A stretch of 64,000 nucleotides of DNA. Source: Kluyvera sichuanensis. GTDB taxonomy: Bacteria > Pseudomonadota > Gammaproteobacteria > Enterobacterales > Enterobacteriaceae. The stretch covers positions 124,001 to 188,000 of the forward strand of contig NZ_JABBJF010000005.1 of assembly GCF_014218705.1 (NCBI RefSeq). The letters run 5' to 3'. Shown here piece by piece: positions 47,315 through 59,255 of this stretch. Made by a program: the position numbers and the translations under genes. Numbering within the stretch: position 1 is the first letter of the stretch; every line of letters begins with the position of its first letter. The notes below the pieces were generated by a model that was not told the DNA's origin, made no database searches, and saw nothing but the letters and a program-made list of their open reading frames with translations.

Positions 47315-47382
47315 GTAGCCCGGACGAGGCGTGAATACGCCGACTCCGGGTCCCCCGGCGGCGCTGCGCTTGGCCGGGCTAC
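47315..47382. repeat. REP-like palindromic element
   Basis: Imperfect palindrome with ends GTAGCCCGG and CCGGGCTAC, the same family as 5689-5756 and 59895-59942. It begins six bases past the GH127 stop. Confidence 0.75.
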
Positions 47383-47388
47383 AGGCAC

Positions 47389-47422
47389 AAAAAAAGCAGA
47401 ACGCAAGCGTTCTGCTTTTTTT
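47389..47422 (-). terminator. yiaY terminator
   Basis: AGCAGAACGC / GCGTTCTGCT stem with long A-run and T-run on both sides; 16 bp past the yiaY stop and probably active in both directions. Confidence 0.88.
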
Positions 47423-47438
47423 TAACGCCGAGTCCGAA

Positions 47439-48590
47439 TTACATCGCCGCGCGGAAAATCGCCATGATCTCTTCGTGGGTGGCCTGGATAGGGTTAGTGA
47501 AACCGCACGCGTCTTTCAGTGCGTTGGTTGCCAGCACCGGGATATCCTCTTCTTTCACGTTCAGGTCACGCAGGCCAGCAGGAATATTCACCTGACGCGC
47601 CAGTTTACGGATCGCATCAACGCATGCCGCCGCGCCCTGCTCGTCGTTCATCGCGCTCACGTCGATATTCATCGCTTTCGCGCAATCGCGCAGACGTGCA
47701 GCAGCCACTTTGCTGTTGAACACCTGAACGTGCGGCAGCAGTACCGCGTTGCAAACGCCGTGCGGCAGGTCGTAGAAACCGCCCAGCTGGTGCGCCATGG
47801 CGTGAACGTAGCCCAGGGAAGCATTGTTGAACGCCATGCCCGCCAGGAACTGCGCATAGGCCATCGCTTCACGCGCTTCGCTATTGCTGCCCTGTTCAAC
47901 GGCAGTCGGCAGGTTTTCAACAATCATGGTGATCGCTTTCAGCGCACACGCATCGGTAATCGGCGTTGCGGCGATAGAAACGTAGGCTTCGATAGCATGA
48001 GTCAGCGCATCCATACCGGTGGCGGCAGTCAGCCCTTTCGGCATGCCTTCCATCAGGGAGGAGTCGTTAACGGACAGCACTGGCGTCACATGTTTGTCGA
48101 CAATCGCCATTTTGATATGACGCGTCACGTCGGTGATGATGCAGAAACGGGTCATTTCAGACGCCGTACCCGCGGTAGTGTTAATCGCGATCATCGGCAG
48201 CTGCGGTTTTGCAGAGCGGTCAACGCCTTCGTAATCACGGATATCGCCGCCGTTGGCTGCCACCAGCGCGATCCCTTTCGCGCAGTCGTGCGGGGAACCA
48301 CCGCCCAGGGAGATGACGCAATCGCAATCATTGGCGCGCAGCATTTCCAGACCTTCTTCAACGTTAACCGTCGTTGGGTTCGGATGAGTACCATCAAATA
48401 CCACGCTCAGAATGTCGAATTCCTGCAGACGTTTCTGGATATCGCCCGCGACACCTAGCTTATTCAGCACCGCATCGGTGACAATCAGCGCACGGCGATA
48501 GCCATACGCTTTCATTGTATTCATTGCGTCATTCAACGCGCCATTACCGATGACATTCACTGATGGAATGAAAAAAGTCGATGCAGCCAT
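47439..48590 (-). CDS. yiaY: Iron-containing alcohol dehydrogenase YiaY
   Basis: 383 residues, the E. coli length; group III (Fe-dependent) alcohol dehydrogenase, related to FucO and ADH2 of Zymomonas. The nucleotide motif is [13 protein letters not shown]. The metal histidines are in [35 protein letters not shown] and [13 protein letters not shown]. In K-12 the aldehyde dehydrogenase gene aldB precedes it; aldB is absent here. The natural substrate is unknown. Confidence 0.95.
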   Translation of the reverse strand: MAASTFFIPSVNVIGNGALNDAMNTMKAYGYRRALIVTDAVLNKLGVAGDIQKRLQEFDILSVVFDGTHPNPTTVNVEEGLEMLRANDCDCVISLGGGSPHDCAKGIALVAANGGDIRDYEGVDRSAKPQLPMIAINTTAGTASEMTRFCIITDVTRHIKMAIVDKHVTPVLSVNDSSLMEGMPKGLTAATGMDALTHAIEAYVSIAATPITDACALKAITMIVENLPTAVEQGSNSEAREAMAYAQFLAGMAFNNASLGYVHAMAHQLGGFYDLPHGVCNAVLLPHVQVFNSKVAAARLRDCAKAMNIDVSAMNDEQGAAACVDAIRKLARQVNIPAGLRDLNVKEEDIPVLATNALKDACGFTNPIQATHEEIMAIFRAAM

Positions 48591-48685
48591 GATAGTTCCT
48601 TTATTTAATAAGCAGGCTCCCGAGGCTATAGCAATATTTATCGAGAAAACCCGATCAAGTTGGCATTTTTATCCATGAATAAAAT

Positions 48686-48723
48686 AAAAAGCACGCCATG
48701 TTATTGTTTATGGTGTGCTTTTT
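48686..48723 (-). terminator. selAB terminator
   Basis: AAAAAGCACGCCAT / ATGGTGTGCTTTTT stem (one G-T pair) with a 10-base loop and T-run; about 50 bp past the selB stop. Confidence 0.85.
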
Positions 48724-48774
48724 AGAGTTTTATATATCTATGTATTTTATTTGATATCTTTTCGCATTGATTTG

Positions 48775-50625
48775 TTAATTTTTATTATCCGGGAACAATA
48801 GCGCATCGCGTAATAAGTGGTCGTTGCCACGGCGGCGGGTAAAACCAATACGGTTAAAATATTCCAGTATCTGAATCGCCAGCTTACGGCCGACGTTGAG
48901 CTTATCGCGGAAATCCGCCGCGCAGGTCGAGCCTTTTTCCTGGTCGAGTTCGCGGATCATGCTCGCAAAGGTCACAATCCGGTCATTGCGATAATAGCGG
49001 TCTTTGACAATCGCGGTGATCATCCCCTGCTGCGCCGCCAGGCGTAACACGCTGCGCATGGTGTTCTCATCGGTAGCCGTTTGCGTCGCCAGGTCACGTA
49101 CCCACCACGGCTCGTCGCCAAACAACGGCGCGGCTTTCTGCCATACCGCCTGCTGTTCATCGGTAAAGCCTGCCTTATGGTCCGGCAGATGCAGCCAGCC
49201 ATGATGGCTGGCAATCACGCCGCTTTCACGCATTTGCTCGATAAGCGTCAGCACCAGCGCTTCGTCTTCCATCGGTAACGCAATGCGGCGTAAGCGCTCG
49301 CGCCCCGGGCCCGGCTCATCTTTGTGCTGCTCATGATAAATCGCCAGCGCGTCCAGCAGTTTGCGCTGCCAGCGGGCCGCCAGCGGCGCATCCAGCAGGC
49401 TGTCGCCCGCGAGAATAAAGCCCGGCTGAGCAATCAGCTTCTCAAGGCCCTGGGGACTCAACTGACGCGCCCAGGCAAAATCACGCAGATTAACGGCATC
49501 GCGGGTGAGATGCACCGCCAGCGCCTGCGCATCTTCTTTGGCCAGCGCCAATGCGGCAATCCACGCCAGATATTCAGGTTTACGCTTGCCGCGACGCGGC
49601 GAATTGAGCGTCACCACGCGTGCCCCGGCCAGCGTCACTTTTGCCGAGATATCGCGCAGTACCAGACGGTCGTTATCCGCCAGCCACAGCGGTGCATCGA
49701 GCACCAGTTCGGCCAGATTATCTTCCAGCAACGACACGCGCCCGGTGATATGGCTCGCCGCATGGTGGATATGCAGCGGCTGCCACTGGGTCAGCGGTAC
49801 GTGGCTTTGCAGTTCGACAATCACCCGTTCAGACGGCGCAGGCGGCGCTTCGCTCAGCAGCCAGTCACCACGGTTAAGATCTTCTTTTTGCGCGGCACCG
49901 GCGATATTCAGCGCAATACGTTGGCCACCGTGGGCCTGTTCGACAGGCTGATTCTGCGCATGCAGGCCGCGCACGCGCATCGGCGTGTCCATGCCGGTGA
50001 GCCACAGCGTGTCGCCCACGCGCACATCGCCCGACAGCGCCGTACCGGTCACCACCAGCCCCGCGCCTTTAACGGTAAACGCGCGGTCAATCGCCAGACG
50101 AAAACGCTGGTTTTCTGGATGTTCGCGGGCAGTCAGCTGGCGCAAATGGTCGCGCAGCGCATCAATACCGCGGTTTTCCGTCGCGGCGGTTTCAAACAGC
50201 GTCGCCTGCTCAAAGCCGTATTCACACAGAACATCGGCAACTTCACGGCGAACCTCTTCAATACGCGCGGCATCAACGCGGTCGACCTTGGTTAAGGCGA
50301 CGGTCAGCGTCGGGTTACCGGTCAACTGAAGAATCGCCAGATGCTCACGCGTTTGTGCCATCACGCCGTCATCGCATGCCACCACCAGCAGGGCATGGTC
50401 AATGCCGCCAACGCCTGCCAGCATATTGGAGAGGAATTTTTCATGCCCGGGGACGTCGATAAAGCCCAGCACACGCCCATCCGGCTGCGGCCAGTAGGCG
50501 TAACCGAGGTCAATCGTCATACCGCGGGATTTCTCTTCCGGCAGGCGGTCGGCGTTAATGCCGGTGAGCGCCTGCAGCAGGGTGGTTTTGCCGTGGTCTA
50601 CGTGACCGGCGGTGGCAATAATCAT
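48775..50625 (-). CDS. selB: Selenocysteine-specific elongation factor SelB
   Basis: GTPase that brings Sec-tRNA to UGA codons by binding the SECIS hairpin. 616 residues (614 in E. coli). The EF-Tu-like part has G1 GHVDHGKT, G3 DVPGHEKF and G4 TKVD. The C-terminal third (about 370-616) holds the winged-helix repeats that bind the mRNA hairpin. The ATG overlaps the selA stop by four bases. Its presence implies selenoproteins such as formate dehydrogenases elsewhere in the genome. Confidence 0.97.
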   Translation of the reverse strand: MIIATAGHVDHGKTTLLQALTGINADRLPEEKSRGMTIDLGYAYWPQPDGRVLGFIDVPGHEKFLSNMLAGVGGIDHALLVVACDDGVMAQTREHLAILQLTGNPTLTVALTKVDRVDAARIEEVRREVADVLCEYGFEQATLFETAATENRGIDALRDHLRQLTAREHPENQRFRLAIDRAFTVKGAGLVVTGTALSGDVRVGDTLWLTGMDTPMRVRGLHAQNQPVEQAHGGQRIALNIAGAAQKEDLNRGDWLLSEAPPAPSERVIVELQSHVPLTQWQPLHIHHAASHITGRVSLLEDNLAELVLDAPLWLADNDRLVLRDISAKVTLAGARVVTLNSPRRGKRKPEYLAWIAALALAKEDAQALAVHLTRDAVNLRDFAWARQLSPQGLEKLIAQPGFILAGDSLLDAPLAARWQRKLLDALAIYHEQHKDEPGPGRERLRRIALPMEDEALVLTLIEQMRESGVIASHHGWLHLPDHKAGFTDEQQAVWQKAAPLFGDEPWWVRDLATQTATDENTMRSVLRLAAQQGMITAIVKDRYYRNDRIVTFASMIRELDQEKGSTCAADFRDKLNVGRKLAIQILEYFNRIGFTRRRGNDHLLRDALLFPDNKN

Positions 50626-52013
50626 TTCAGCAACATCTCCAGGAATCGGGGTTCATCTTCAAGGCAGCGTAAATCAAGCCACAGACGCCCATCATAAATA
50701 CGGCCAATGACCGGAACGGGCAGGCTGCGCCAGGCGCTGGAAAGCGCCTCCAGCCGGCTACCTCTGCCATCCAGCGGCGTCAGCGCAATCGCGGCGCTCG
50801 GCAGGCTTTCAGACGGCAGCGAACCGCTACCAATCTGCGACGCGCACGGCATGACCTGCACCGCAAACTCATCGCCATAGCGCTGCTGCAGCGGCTCGCG
50901 CAGGCGTAACGCCTGCTGGTGAATCTCTTCCGCCGGGCGGCTTAGCAGACGCAGCGTCGGCAGCTCTGCCGCCAGTTTTTCCGGGTGCAAATAGAGGCGC
51001 AGCGTGGCTTCCAGCGCGGCGAGCGTCATTTTATCGGCGCGCAGCGCACGTTTAAGCGGGTGCTGCTGTAACTGGGCTATCAGCGCCTTTTTACCAACGA
51101 TAATCCCGGCCTGCGGGCCACCGAGCAGTTTGTCGCCGGAGAAGCTGACCAGGCTGACGCCTGCGGCAATCATCTCCTGCGGCATGGGTTCTTTCGGCAG
51201 ACCGTAGCGGCTGAGATCGATAAGCGAACCGCTGCCGAGATCGGCGACTACCGGTACGCCAAGCTCGCGACCAATTTCCGCCAGCTCCGCTTCTTCTACC
51301 GATTTGGTAAAGCCTTCAATGCTGTAGTTGCTGGTATGTACCTTCATCAGCAGCCCGGTGTTGTCGTTGAAGGCCTGACGGTAATCTTTCGCGTGAGTGC
51401 GGTTGGTGGTGCCCACTTCATGCAGCACACAGCCCGCCTGACGCATCACGTCGGGAATGCGAAACGCACCGCCAATCTCCACCAGCTCACCGCGTGAAAC
51501 CACCACTTCTTTTCCCGCCGCCGTCGCCGCCAGCATCAGCAGCACCGCCGCGGCGTTGTTATTCACGATGCAGGCATCTTCCGCACCGGTTAAACGGCAC
51601 AGCAGGTCGGCCAGCGCGCGGTCACGGTGCCCTCGCCCCGCACCGTCGAGATCGTACTCCAGCGTCACCGGGTCACGCATTGCCTGGGTGACGGCATCAA
51701 TCGCCGCCTGCGCCTGCTGCGCGCGCCCGAGGTTAGTGTGCAGCACGGTACCCGTCAGGTTGATGACCGGGCGTAATGCGCTTTGCGCATCGCGGTTCAA
51801 ACGGCACAGCGTCTCCTGCGCCCAATTTTCGCACCAGGCGGGAAGCGTCTGCTGCTCGCGAATGCAAAGGCGCGCCTCGTCCTGCATCTGGCGGAGCTGT
51901 TCCACCACCTGCGAGTGACCATGGGTATCGAGTAAACGGGCAAAAGCGGGATCGCGAAGCAGGCGATCGGTCGCCGGAAGCTGGCTGTAGAGCGAACGGG
52001 TATCGGTAGTCAT
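50622..52013 (-). CDS. selA: L-seryl-tRNA(Sec) selenium transferase SelA
   Basis: PLP enzyme converting Ser-tRNA(Sec) to Sec-tRNA(Sec), 463 residues, as in E. coli. The cofactor lysine is Lys295 in [14 protein letters not shown]. The N-terminal tRNA-binding domain starts [14 protein letters not shown]. It is translationally coupled to selB. Confidence 0.97.
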   Translation of the reverse strand: MTTDTRSLYSQLPATDRLLRDPAFARLLDTHGHSQVVEQLRQMQDEARLCIREQQTLPAWCENWAQETLCRLNRDAQSALRPVINLTGTVLHTNLGRAQQAQAAIDAVTQAMRDPVTLEYDLDGAGRGHRDRALADLLCRLTGAEDACIVNNNAAAVLLMLAATAAGKEVVVSRGELVEIGGAFRIPDVMRQAGCVLHEVGTTNRTHAKDYRQAFNDNTGLLMKVHTSNYSIEGFTKSVEEAELAEIGRELGVPVVADLGSGSLIDLSRYGLPKEPMPQEMIAAGVSLVSFSGDKLLGGPQAGIIVGKKALIAQLQQHPLKRALRADKMTLAALEATLRLYLHPEKLAAELPTLRLLSRPAEEIHQQALRLREPLQQRYGDEFAVQVMPCASQIGSGSLPSESLPSAAIALTPLDGRGSRLEALSSAWRSLPVPVIGRIYDGRLWLDLRCLEDEPRFLEMLLK

Positions 52014-52112
52014 GAATAGGCCTGACGGTTAAATGTTACCCCTCCCGACGGGAGAGGGAGTCATAAGGGAGGGATTGTACAATGTACAGCGGCTCCGCGT
52101 TATAGCGTTCAA

Positions 52113-52721
52113 TCAAGCCTTTGGCGGTTCGGTGCGCGCAAAGCTTTCACGCAGGAAGAGCGTTTCGGCGAGCTTCACCAGATTTGGCCTTTCCACGCAC
52201 CAGCCCGGCGCAATGCGGCGGAAGTTCAGGTAACCAATCGCACAGGCAATCGCGATGGTGGCCAGGTTGAGGGTGTCGGTTTTTAGCGTACCGTCGGCCA
52301 GATAACCTTCCAGCGCATCCAGGCTGCGGCGAATTTTTTCACGCTGGCGCAGCACTTCGGCTTCCGACTGCTGCGCGGCTGGGCGAGCCTGTTCACGTAC
52401 GGAGGCCAGGCCAGCATCCATAATGCCGTCAGCCAGCGATTCCATCTGACGTACTTTCAGCGCGGCTAGCGGGTCACGCGGCACCATCTCCGGCGCAACG
52501 CCCAACAGCTCGATGTACTCGGCGATAATCGGTGAGTCGAACCAGCACTCGCCGTCATCCGTCACCAGCGCGGGCACTTTACCCAGCGGGTTGTACTGCG
52601 CCACGCCGTTTTCAGCGTTGTAGGGCTGTTCGTTAACAAACTCAAAGGCGATCCCCTTTTCCAGTAAGAGGACCGATATTTTGCGTACAAATGGGCTGGT
52701 GTAGCTGCCGACCAGTTTCAT
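52113..52721 (-). CDS. yibF: Glutathione S-transferase-like protein YibF
   Basis: 202 residues from the ATG at 52721 (AAGGAG seven bases upstream), the E. coli length. A thioredoxin-like N-terminal domain ([20 protein letters not shown]) contains the GSH-site [10 protein letters not shown]; a helical C-terminal domain follows. The catalytic-type residue in the TSPF stretch fits a beta/theta-class GST fold. Substrate unknown. Confidence 0.93.
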   Translation of the reverse strand: MKLVGSYTSPFVRKISVLLLEKGIAFEFVNEQPYNAENGVAQYNPLGKVPALVTDDGECWFDSPIIAEYIELLGVAPEMVPRDPLAALKVRQMESLADGIMDAGLASVREQARPAAQQSEAEVLRQREKIRRSLDALEGYLADGTLKTDTLNLATIAIACAIGYLNFRRIAPGWCVERPNLVKLAETLFLRESFARTEPPKA

Positions 52722-52795
52722 TATCATCTCCTTTGCGCCAACAAAGAGATCAGTATGGCTCAGGCAGCCGCGTTCGCCCTCTGCTTTTTACCCGT

Positions 52796-53932
52796 CTAGT
52801 GATCCAGATAGAGATAATGCATCCAGCTGGTCATACGCAGCAGGACTTTACGCATTACCGAGACGTGGGCGAAATGGTCAGAGTAAACGGCAACCTGCGC
52901 GTAGATACCGTCCGGCAGTGAATCCACCTCTTCGTTAGGGTCTAAATCAATCAGCGCCATGACGCCGTCCGTCCCCGGCACCACCGTCAGCGATTGCAGC
53001 GCCCCCTGCGCCTGATACGAGCCCCCGGGCACCACCGGCAGTATGCTGGCGAGCTTACCGTGGAACACCTGGCCGGGCAGCGCGTTAAACACCACTTCAG
53101 CATCATCGCCCGCTTCCAGTCGCAGCAGCGAGTTCTGGCGGAACTGCGCCACTATCTGCCGTTTCTGTTCCGGGATAAACACCATCACCGGGCGCAGCGG
53201 CAGCGCAGCGGCGTAGGTACCTGGGCGAATCAGCACCTGCGTGGCGTAGCCGTCGCTCGGAGCGCGAACCACCGTCTGGTCGAGGTTATATTTGGCTTCC
53301 GCCAACTGTGCGCGCAGGCTGACAATCTGCGACTGCTCACCGTTGACCATGCTGTCCAGTTGGCTCTTAATTTGCGACTGCTCGGCAACCGAGCCTTTGA
53401 CCATCGCATCCAGGGCCAGATAGTTCTGCCGGGCGTTATCGATATCGCTTTCGGAGAAAGGGTTCACCCGTGCCTGGCTGCCCTTGAGATAGCGCTGGTA
53501 GTCTTTGTACAAGCGGTCACGCTCTGCGGAAACCCGCGTGGTATTGGCCTGCGCTTCGGAAAGCTGGCCCTTCAGGGTATCAACATTGTGCGTGGCGGTG
53601 ACGAGGTCAGCCTGGAGGCGGTCGACCCGCGCCTGATAGCGGGTTGGGTCGAGTTTAAATAACACCTCGCCTTTTTTAATCAGCTGGTTATTTTTATCCG
53701 TCACTTCGCTGACTACACCGGTGACCTGCGGCGTAATTGGAATGGAAATCACCGCCTTCTGGGCCGTAAAGGTATAAGGGTGGTTATAGTTCATTAATAA
53801 AATAAGTCCGCTAACTAAAAAGACACCGCCTAATGCCGCGGTTGCCAGCGTCCATTGATTCACCGGAATACGGAATATTTTAAATACCGCCCACGCGAGC
53901 GCGACGTAGGTCAAAACAATCAGCAGATCCAT
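52796..53932 (-). CDS. yibH: HlyD-family membrane fusion protein YibH
   Basis: 378 residues, as in E. coli. An N-terminal pair of hydrophobic segments (about 1-50) is followed by the biotinyl-lipoyl-like halves [17 protein letters not shown] and [20 protein letters not shown] around a coiled-coil hairpin (about 110-215). It probably works with YibI, encoded two bases upstream, in an EmrA-like export complex. No transporter or outer-membrane partner gene adjoins. Confidence 0.92.
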   Translation of the reverse strand: MDLLIVLTYVALAWAVFKIFRIPVNQWTLATAALGGVFLVSGLILLMNYNHPYTFTAQKAVISIPITPQVTGVVSEVTDKNNQLIKKGEVLFKLDPTRYQARVDRLQADLVTATHNVDTLKGQLSEAQANTTRVSAERDRLYKDYQRYLKGSQARVNPFSESDIDNARQNYLALDAMVKGSVAEQSQIKSQLDSMVNGEQSQIVSLRAQLAEAKYNLDQTVVRAPSDGYATQVLIRPGTYAAALPLRPVMVFIPEQKRQIVAQFRQNSLLRLEAGDDAEVVFNALPGQVFHGKLASILPVVPGGSYQAQGALQSLTVVPGTDGVMALIDLDPNEEVDSLPDGIYAQVAVYSDHFAHVSVMRKVLLRMTSWMHYLYLDH

Positions 53933-53934
53933 GT

Positions 53935-54300
53935 TTATTGCTCCGCAGTCGTGTCAGCCGAGGGGCGAATTTCCGCCAGCTTTTGCTCAAGATCCGTCAC
54001 CCTTTGGGTAAGCCGGGCAAGCGTATCGTCAGCGGGTGGCTGAGGCTCTGGCGCAGGAATATGCGACTGCATGCCCCACCCCCGGTCGGGCTGGTAGAGC
54101 GTCGCCCAGATCCATAAAAACGGCCATATCACATGCAGAGTAAACAGACTAACCCACCCGGCGGTATGAATCGCATCGGCATGGGGATGGTTGCGTTTTT
54201 TCGCGATGTTATAGGGAATATCATGAATCATGATGATTCCGTAAAACAGCACCAGAAAGACGAAGATGAGCACACCCAACGCAAAATAGTTTAGAAACAT
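53935..54300 (-). CDS. yibI: DUF3302 inner-membrane protein YibI
   Basis: 121 residues (120 in E. coli). Two membrane spans (about 4-25 and 48-70) precede a Pro-rich stretch and a C-terminal coiled coil ([18 protein letters not shown]). It is co-transcribed with yibH, a pairing also seen for other DUF3302/HlyD-type genes. Function unknown. Confidence 0.9.
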   Translation of the reverse strand: MFLNYFALGVLIFVFLVLFYGIIMIHDIPYNIAKKRNHPHADAIHTAGWVSLFTLHVIWPFLWIWATLYQPDRGWGMQSHIPAPEPQPPADDTLARLTQRVTDLEQKLAEIRPSADTTAEQ

Positions 54301-54498
54301 ACCTGCCTCAGATTCACGCTATTCGGGTTTTTGAGATGTTTGGCGGCCGAATACACGACTGACCGATATGTTGAAAATAATGCTCAAACGCTATTTTCGC
54401 CATCACCCGGCGGGGTAATTTTTATTTCTGGAGAGAGGCAAGCCTATCCCGGGTAATACCCAGTGCATTACCCGTTTGAGAAACAGCCCAAACCGACG

Positions 54499-54711
54499 CT
54501 ATTTGTGCTGCGAATCTACCGGACGGTACAGGTTGCGATAGTAGGCCAAACGCTCAAGGAACATCCCGGCTTTATCTTCCGGAATATCGTCCGGCACGCG
54601 ATCGTTATGCGGCTTTTTGTGCAGGTACTCGACAAACGCCTGGCTGGAGGCCATAAAATCGACCGCTTTATCGATAATCTGCGGAATGTTTTCACCCATT
54701 TTATTGCTCAT
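54499..54711 (-). CDS. yibT: Small uncharacterised protein YibT
   Basis: 70 residues; the E. coli homologue is 69. It has a conserved pattern [18 protein letters not shown] and [13 protein letters not shown], acidic overall and with no membrane span. In K-12 it follows the mannitol genes; here it follows directly after yibI. Function unknown. Confidence 0.82.
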   Translation of the reverse strand: MSNKMGENIPQIIDKAVDFMASSQAFVEYLHKKPHNDRVPDDIPEDKAGMFLERLAYYRNLYRPVDSQHK

Positions 54712-54985
54712 CGCACGTCCTCCTCATCGATTAACCTTATCTTAAGAATGGATAATCAACGCCAACCCGGTTAAGGAAAATGTGCGGATTTTTGTCACTT
54801 ATTTTCAAAAAAGCGATCGCGTTAACTCATTCTATAAATCACTTTATAATTCATATTGTTATTTAAATAATTTGCTAATTATCACACAAAGAAACTTCTC
54901 CATTTTGTATAATTAACTACCAGAAATGAGCGACAACGCGCATACTAGAGGCTATTACGTCTATTTGTTATCAGATACCGGCAAC

Positions 54986-55348
54986 ATGAAAGAAATCGAA
55001 AAAAACGAAATTAAACGCCTGAGCGACCTGCTTGATGCGATCCGCCACCAGCAGGCAGCGCTGTCCCTGGTGGAAGGCGCCGAAAAGTACGCTGAGCTTG
55101 AAGTTGAAAAAACCAAGCTTGAAACGGAAATCGCGCGTCTGCGTGAAGTCCGTACTCAGAAGCTGAGTAAAGAAGCACAGCAACTGACCAAACTGCCGTT
55201 CAGCCGTGCGATTACCAAAAAAGAACAGGCCGACATGGGCAAGCTGAAGAAAAGCGTCCGCGGTCTGGTGGTTGTACACCCAATGAGCGCGCTTGGCCGC
55301 GAAATGGGCCTGCAGGAGATGACCGGGTTCGCGAAGAGCGAGTTCTAA
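54986..55348 (+). CDS. yibL: YibL, ribosome-associated DUF2810 protein
   Basis: 120 residues from the ATG at 54986, the E. coli length; an in-frame ATG 20 codons upstream is not supported by homology. The N-terminal half is a long coiled coil ([20 protein letters not shown]...). The C-terminus [20 protein letters not shown] is highly conserved. The homologue co-fractionates with ribosomes. The ribosome site is weak. Confidence 0.9.
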   Translation: MKEIEKNEIKRLSDLLDAIRHQQAALSLVEGAEKYAELEVEKTKLETEIARLREVRTQKLSKEAQQLTKLPFSRAITKKEQADMGKLKKSVRGLVVVHPMSALGREMGLQEMTGFAKSEF

Positions 55349-55361
55349 GTCACCTCCCCTG

Positions 55362-55386
55362 AACCTTCTCCCGCCGGGAGAAGGTT
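55362..55386 (+). terminator. yibL terminator
   Basis: Perfect 11-bp stem AACCTTCTCCC / GGGAGAAGGTT with a 3-base loop, followed by GTCTTT. Confidence 0.75.
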
Positions 55387-55413
55387 GTCTTTCCTCCCCA
55401 AAACCTCTCCCGC

Positions 55414-55430
55414 AATTGGCCCAACCAATT
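55414..55430. promoter_or_regulatory. LldR operator O1
   Basis: AATTGGCCCAACCAATT is a palindrome (AATTGG / CCAATT arms) about 200 bp upstream of lldP. It fits the TTGGT-like FadR/GntR-family sites and the O1 operator of the E. coli lldPRD operon, where LldR represses in the absence of L-lactate. Confidence 0.7.
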
Positions 55431-55542
55431 TCACAACCAAATCGCTATTGGTTCACAATTCCATAATCTCTAGTCACAAACACATTGCTAGAACATAACA
55501 TTTAGTTAACCATTCATTGGCATTACCCCTACATCACCATAT

Positions 55543-55553
55543 TGGCAGGGCCA
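55543..55553. promoter_or_regulatory. Possible second LldR operator O2
   Basis: TGGCAGGGCCA, preceded by AT, is a small palindrome whose centre is 126 bp from that of O1. E. coli lldPRD has two LldR sites a similar distance apart with the promoter between them. The match is degenerate. Confidence 0.35.
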
Positions 55554-55628
55554 CTTTTACACAAACCGTGACGCAGAGCTGAGCATAGACTCACCGCAAC
55601 CGGCGCGTGTGGCCCCCTGGAGACCTGC

Positions 55629-57284
55629 ATGAGCCTCTGGCAACAAAACTACGACCCGGCTGGGAATATCTGGCTGTCTAGTCTGATCGCATCACTTCCG
55701 ATCCTGTTCTTCTTCTTCGCGCTGATTAAGCTCAAGCTGAAAGGCTATGTCGCGGCAAGCTGGACGGTATTTATCGCGCTGGCCGTGGCGCTGTTGTTCT
55801 ACAAGATGCCGGTTGATCGCGCGCTGGCGTCGGTGGTTTACGGCTTCTTCTACGGCCTGTGGCCGATTGCCTGGATTATTATCGCCGCCGTTTTCGTCTA
55901 CAAAATCTCGGTGAAGACCGGACAGTTCGACATTATTCGTTCGTCGATCCTCTCGATTACCCCGGACCAGCGCCTGCAAATGCTGATTGTTGGCTTCTCC
56001 TTCGGTGCATTCCTCGAAGGGGCAGCGGGCTTTGGCGCGCCGGTGGCGATTACCGCCGCGCTGCTGGTTGGCCTTGGCTTTAACCCGCTGTATGCCGCAG
56101 GCCTGTGCCTTATCGTCAACACCGCGCCGGTGGCGTTCGGTGCAATGGGAATTCCGATTCTGGTTGCTGGTCAGGTGACCGGGCTCGATAGCTTCCACAT
56201 TGGTCAGATGGTGGGTCGCCAGTTGCCGTTCCTGACCATTATCGTGCTGTTCTGGATCATGGCGATTATGGACGGCTGGCGCGGCGTCAAAGAGACCTGG
56301 CCTGCCGTGATGGTCGCGGGCGGTTCGTTTGCTATCGCCCAGTACCTCAGCTCCAACTTCCTCGGGCCGGAACTGCCGGACATCATCTCTTCACTGGTTT
56401 CACTGGTGTGTCTGACGCTGTTCCTCAAGCGCTGGCAGCCGGTACGTATTTTCCGCTTCGGCGATATGGGCGCTTCGCAGGTCGATATGAACCTGTCACG
56501 CACTCACTACACCGCAGGGCAAGTGATTCGCGCCTGGTCACCGTTCCTGTTCCTGACCGCGACCGTCACCCTGTGGAGCATCCCTCCGTTTAAAGCACTG
56601 TTCGCACCGGGCGGCGCGTTGTATGACCTGGTGATTAACATTTCAGTACCGTACCTCGACAAGCTGGTTGCTCGTATGCCTCCAGTGGTAAGTCAGGCCA
56701 CGGCCTATGCGGCGGTGTATAAGTTCGACTGGCTGTCAGCGACTGGCACCGCGATTCTGTTTGCTGCCCTGCTTTCTATCGTCTGGCTGCGTATGAAGCC
56801 AAAAGATGCCATCAGCACCTTTGGCTCCACGCTGAAAGAGCTGGCGTTACCGATTTACTCCATCGGCATGGTGCTGGCGTTCGCCTTTATCTCGAACTAC
56901 TCCGGCCTGTCGTCGACGCTGGCACTGGCGCTGGCGCATACCGGCCATGCGTTCACCTTCTTCTCACCGTTCCTGGGTTGGCTCGGCGTGTTCCTGACCG
57001 GTTCAGACACCTCTTCTAACGCCCTGTTCGCCGCGCTTCAGGCGACCGCCGCGCAGCAGATTGGCGTGTCGGATGTGCTGTTGGTTGCCGCCAACACCAC
57101 CGGCGGCGTGACCGGGAAGATGATTTCACCGCAGTCCATCGCCATTGCCTGTGCGGCGGTTGGCCTGGTGGGTAAAGAGTCTGACCTGTTCCGCTTTACC
57201 GTGAAACACAGCCTGATCTTCACCTGTATGGTGGGCGTGATAACGACGCTGCAGGCTTACGTCTTAACCTGGATGATTCCGTGA
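55629..57284 (+). CDS. lldP: L-lactate permease
   Basis: Proton-coupled lactate and glycolate importer of the LctP family. 551 residues, exactly as in E. coli, with at least 12 spans. Conserved segments include [20 protein letters not shown] and [26 protein letters not shown] lies seven bases before the start. First gene of lldPRD. Confidence 0.97.
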   Translation: MSLWQQNYDPAGNIWLSSLIASLPILFFFFALIKLKLKGYVAASWTVFIALAVALLFYKMPVDRALASVVYGFFYGLWPIAWIIIAAVFVYKISVKTGQFDIIRSSILSITPDQRLQMLIVGFSFGAFLEGAAGFGAPVAITAALLVGLGFNPLYAAGLCLIVNTAPVAFGAMGIPILVAGQVTGLDSFHIGQMVGRQLPFLTIIVLFWIMAIMDGWRGVKETWPAVMVAGGSFAIAQYLSSNFLGPELPDIISSLVSLVCLTLFLKRWQPVRIFRFGDMGASQVDMNLSRTHYTAGQVIRAWSPFLFLTATVTLWSIPPFKALFAPGGALYDLVINISVPYLDKLVARMPPVVSQATAYAAVYKFDWLSATGTAILFAALLSIVWLRMKPKDAISTFGSTLKELALPIYSIGMVLAFAFISNYSGLSSTLALALAHTGHAFTFFSPFLGWLGVFLTGSDTSSNALFAALQATAAQQIGVSDVLLVAANTTGGVTGKMISPQSIAIACAAVGLVGKESDLFRFTVKHSLIFTCMVGVITTLQAYVLTWMIP

Positions 57285-58057
57285 TAATACTGCCCAAACG
57301 TCTGTCAGACGATGTCGCCTGCCGCGTGCGGGCACTGATTGAAGAACAGCAACTGGAGGCGGGCATGCGATTGCCCGCCGAAAGAAAGCTGGCAGCTCAG
57401 CTTGGCGTCTCGCGCAACTCTCTGCGCGAAGCGCTGGCGAAGCTGGTGAGCGAAGGACTACTGCTTAGCCGTCGCGGCGGCGGCACCTTCGTGCGCTGGC
57501 AACATGAGGGCTGGTCTGAACAGAATATTGTGCAGCCGCTGAAAACCCTGCTGGCCGATGACCCTGACTACAGTTTCGATATCCTTGAAGCCCGCCACGC
57601 CATCGAAGCCAGCACCGCATGGTACGCCGCGATGCGCGCGACCGATGCCGACAAAGAGAAAATCCGCCTCTGCTTTGAAGCCACCCAGAGCGACGACCCG
57701 GATCTCGCCTCACAGGCCGACGTGCGTTTCCATCTGGCCATCGCCGAGGCATCTCACAACGTGGTGCTGCTGCAAACCATGCGCGGCTTTTTCGACCTCC
57801 TGCAGTCCTCAGTCATTCAGAGCCGCGAGCGCATGTATCTGGTGCCACCGGTCTTTGCGAAGCTCACCGAGCAGCATCTGGCCGTACTGAACGCCATTAC
57901 CGCTGGCGATGCCGAAGGCGCCCGTCAGGCGATGATGGCGCACCTCGGCTTTGTCCACACCACCATAAAACGTTTTGATGAAGACCTGGCCCGCCAGGCG
58001 CGGATCACCCGCCTGCCCGACGACCACACTGAACTTTCCAGGGAGAAAAAAGCATGA
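57281..58057 (+). CDS. lldR: L-lactate-responsive regulator LldR
   Basis: GntR family, FadR subfamily: a winged-helix DNA-binding domain (about 1-75: [26 protein letters not shown]) and a C-terminal FCD ligand domain with metal-site histidines ([22 protein letters not shown]). 258 residues, as in E. coli. It starts with GTG, which overlaps the lldP stop by four bases (GTGA). Confidence 0.96.
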   Translation: MIILPKRLSDDVACRVRALIEEQQLEAGMRLPAERKLAAQLGVSRNSLREALAKLVSEGLLLSRRGGGTFVRWQHEGWSEQNIVQPLKTLLADDPDYSFDILEARHAIEASTAWYAAMRATDADKEKIRLCFEATQSDDPDLASQADVRFHLAIAEASHNVVLLQTMRGFFDLLQSSVIQSRERMYLVPPVFAKLTEQHLAVLNAITAGDAEGARQAMMAHLGFVHTTIKRFDEDLARQARITRLPDDHTELSREKKA

Positions 58058-59238
58058 TTATTTCCGCCGCGAGCGACTATCGCGCTGCCGCCCAGCGCAT
58101 CCTGCCACCGTTCTTGTTCCACTATATTGACGGTGGCGCGTATGCAGAACACACCCTGCGCCGCAACGTGGAAGACCTGTCAGATGTGGCGCTGCGCCAG
58201 CGTATCCTGAGAAATATGTCCGACCTAAGCCTCGAAACCACGCTGTTCAAAGAGCAGCTTTCTATGCCAGTCGCCCTGGCACCGGTTGGCTTATGTGGTA
58301 TGTACGCCCGTCGCGGTGAGGTGCAGGCCGCCGCCGCCGCCGATGCCAAAGGTGTTCCGTTTACGCTTTCCACCGTGTCGGTTTGCCCAATTGAAGAAGT
58401 GGCACCAACCATCAAGCGCCCGATGTGGTTCCAGCTGTACGTGCTGCGCGATCGCGGCTTTATGCGCAACGCGCTGGAGCGCGCCAAAGCGGCGGGCTGT
58501 TCAACGCTGGTCTTTACCGTCGATATGCCAACCCCGGGCGCGCGCTATCGTGACGCTCACTCCGGCATGAGCGGCCCGAATGCCGCCATGCGCCGCTACT
58601 GGCAGGCCGCCACCCATCCACAGTGGGCGTGGGACGTGGGCCTGAACGGTCGCCCGCACGACTTAGGCAATATCTCCACCTACCTCGGCAAGCCAACCGG
58701 GCTGGAAGATTACATCGGCTGGCTGGCGAATAACTTCGATCCATCCATCTCGTGGAAAGACCTGGAGTGGATCCGCGAATTCTGGGATGGCCCGATGGTG
58801 ATCAAAGGGATCCTCGACCCGGAAGATGCCCGCGACGCGGTGCGCTTCGGCGCCGACGGGATCGTCGTCTCCAACCACGGCGGCCGCCAGCTCGACGGCG
58901 TGCTCTCTTCCGCCCGCGCGCTGCCAGCCATTGCCGACGCGGTGAAAGGCGATATTACGATCCTCGCCGACAGCGGTATCCGTAATGGCCTGGATGTCGT
59001 GCGCATGATTGCGCTGGGCGCGGACAGCGTACTGTTAGGCCGCGCGTATCTGTATGCGCTGGCGACACACGGCCAGGCGGGCGTGGCTAATCTGCTGAAT
59101 CTGGTTGAGAAAGAGATGAAGGTGGCGATGACGCTGACCGGAGCGAAATCGATTAAAGAGATTAGCCGTGATTCGCTAGTGCAGAGCGGCGAAGTGGCGC
59201 AGGCGTTTGGAGCAATTAAACAAGGGAGCGCGGCGTAG
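58054..59238 (+). CDS. lldD: L-lactate dehydrogenase (FMN, quinone-linked) LldD
   Basis: Membrane-associated flavoenzyme oxidising L-lactate to pyruvate with electrons passed to the quinone pool. 394 residues (396 in E. coli). The active-site histidine and arginine are in [11 protein letters not shown]. The FMN phosphate site is [20 protein letters not shown]. The start overlaps the lldR stop by four bases. Confidence 0.97.
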   Translation: MIISAASDYRAAAQRILPPFLFHYIDGGAYAEHTLRRNVEDLSDVALRQRILRNMSDLSLETTLFKEQLSMPVALAPVGLCGMYARRGEVQAAAAADAKGVPFTLSTVSVCPIEEVAPTIKRPMWFQLYVLRDRGFMRNALERAKAAGCSTLVFTVDMPTPGARYRDAHSGMSGPNAAMRRYWQAATHPQWAWDVGLNGRPHDLGNISTYLGKPTGLEDYIGWLANNFDPSISWKDLEWIREFWDGPMVIKGILDPEDARDAVRFGADGIVVSNHGGRQLDGVLSSARALPAIADAVKGDITILADSGIRNGLDVVRMIALGADSVLLGRAYLYALATHGQAGVANLLNLVEKEMKVAMTLTGAKSIKEISRDSLVQSGEVAQAFGAIKQGSAA

Positions 59239-59255
59239 GTCCGTGCGGTTTTTCC

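Noticed and set aside
54926-55348. Longer start for yibL, 20 codons upstream
   Set aside because: The extension has no counterpart in the 120-residue family and no ribosome site; the internal ATG at 54986 restores the family length.
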